From: Tamlana carrageenivorans
Lineage (GTDB): Bacteria; Bacteroidota; Bacteroidia; Flavobacteriales; Flavobacteriaceae
Assembly (NCBI RefSeq): GCF_002893765.1
Contig: NZ_CP025938.1
Location: 3,801,501-3,865,500, forward strand
Length of the DNA: 64,000 bases
Direction: 5' to 3'
In this document: positions 63,840 through 64,000 of the stretch, in pieces
Numbering within the stretch: the stretch's first letter is position 1
How the letters are laid out: each line of letters opens with the position of its first letter
The notes under the pieces: generated by a model
Told to the model about the DNA's origin: nothing
Database searches by the model: none
Seen by the model: the letters and a program-made list of their open reading frames with translations, nothing else
Position numbers and translations under genes: made by a program

Positions 63840-64000
63840 CTATTGCAAATCATTTCGTTTACCCCCGGCTACATAACGTTTCTCCCAAAACGGCTCGGTA
63901 ATGTCACAAATTTTAACTCCTGCAATACCACTTTTACCCTTATAGGATGTCGCGTTAACAAACTTATTATTCATCAAGTAGACACCCACGTGACTTATCG
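63840..64000 (-). CDS. NlpC/P60-family peptidase, C-terminal end only
   Basis: Only the last 53 codons lie in the window: ISHVGVYLMNNKFVNATSYKG...VKICDITEPFWEKRYVAGGKRNDLQ. This matches the end of NlpC/P60 peptidoglycan endopeptidases, with the catalytic His in SHVG. It is the upstream neighbour of the T6SS genes on the same strand (27 bases before the next start) and may open peptidoglycan for the apparatus or be an effector. The rest is off the window. Confidence 0.75.
   Translation of the reverse strand, partial: ISHVGVYLMNNKFVNATSYKGKSGIAGVKICDITEPFWEKRYVAGGKRNDLQ

Noticed and set aside
1..64000. tRNA, rRNA and riboswitch genes
   Set aside because: I saw no clear cloverleaf, rRNA or known riboswitch pattern by reading. 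A covariance search was not possible, so absence is not proven.

Overview
The window looks like a chromosome segment of a marine-type flavobacterium (Bacteroidota, probably Flavobacteriaceae). It is AT-rich. It carries menaquinone genes, components of the type VI secretion system (T6SS) subtype found in Bacteroidota (Hcp/TssD and TssN), dispersed GTCATTTCGAAGG-type intergenic palindromes, and a sigma-54-like heat-shock promoter layout upstream of dnaK. Genus and species cannot be fixed from this sequence alone.

Layout. 1-4763: a molybdenum hydroxylase operon on the minus strand (2Fe-2S subunit, Tat-exported molybdopterin subunit, XdhC-like factor cut by the window edge), then an alpha/beta hydrolase. 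4827-5345: a nested minisatellite. 5385-23593: mostly housekeeping genes (adenine deaminase, tilS, pabB, aldose epimerase, DEAD-box helicase, split ThrE exporter, lpdA, dodecin, smpB, pcm, Gfo/Idh/MocA oxidoreductase, 3-hydroxyacyl-CoA dehydrogenase, YggS, an exonuclease/GIY-YIG fusion, a K+ channel). 23622-33753: a 10 kb mobile-element pile-up. It holds an IS1595 whose transposase has an in-frame stop, a REP-associated tyrosine transposase with four REP hairpins, an IS256 abutting a beheaded IS982, a glycosyltransferase remnant cut by an IS21 that itself contains a second IS256, a 94-bp tandem repeat, and an IS4. 33754-57734: chromosomal genes again (mnmE, cvfB-like, menD-menF-hotdog thioesterase, nitronate monooxygenase-like, rRNA methyltransferase, Crp/Fnr regulator between two paralogous secreted proteins, dnaK, FAD oxidoreductase, HAD phosphatase, an SGNH-SGNH-MBOAT acylation operon). 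Two decayed genes sit among them: a nonsense-mutated small protein and an outer-membrane protein gene split by IS982. 57799-64000: the end of a T6SS locus on the minus strand. It contains an NlpC/P60 peptidase, a TssG-like protein, TssN, Hcp/TssD, a predicted pore-forming effector, and three tandem paralogous small membrane proteins that are the best candidates for immunity proteins. The middle one is split by an IS4.

Most notable. (1) The Hcp, predicted membrane effector and triplicated membrane-protein array, with 1-base TAATG overlap between effector and first partner, looks like an undescribed effector-immunity module. (2) Three insertions (IS982 in the outer-membrane gene, IS4 in the immunity-like gene, IS256 in IS21) keep exact target duplications of 7, 11 and 8 bp. 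For the first two genes, removing the element and one duplication copy restores the reading frame. The host is therefore undergoing recent IS expansion.
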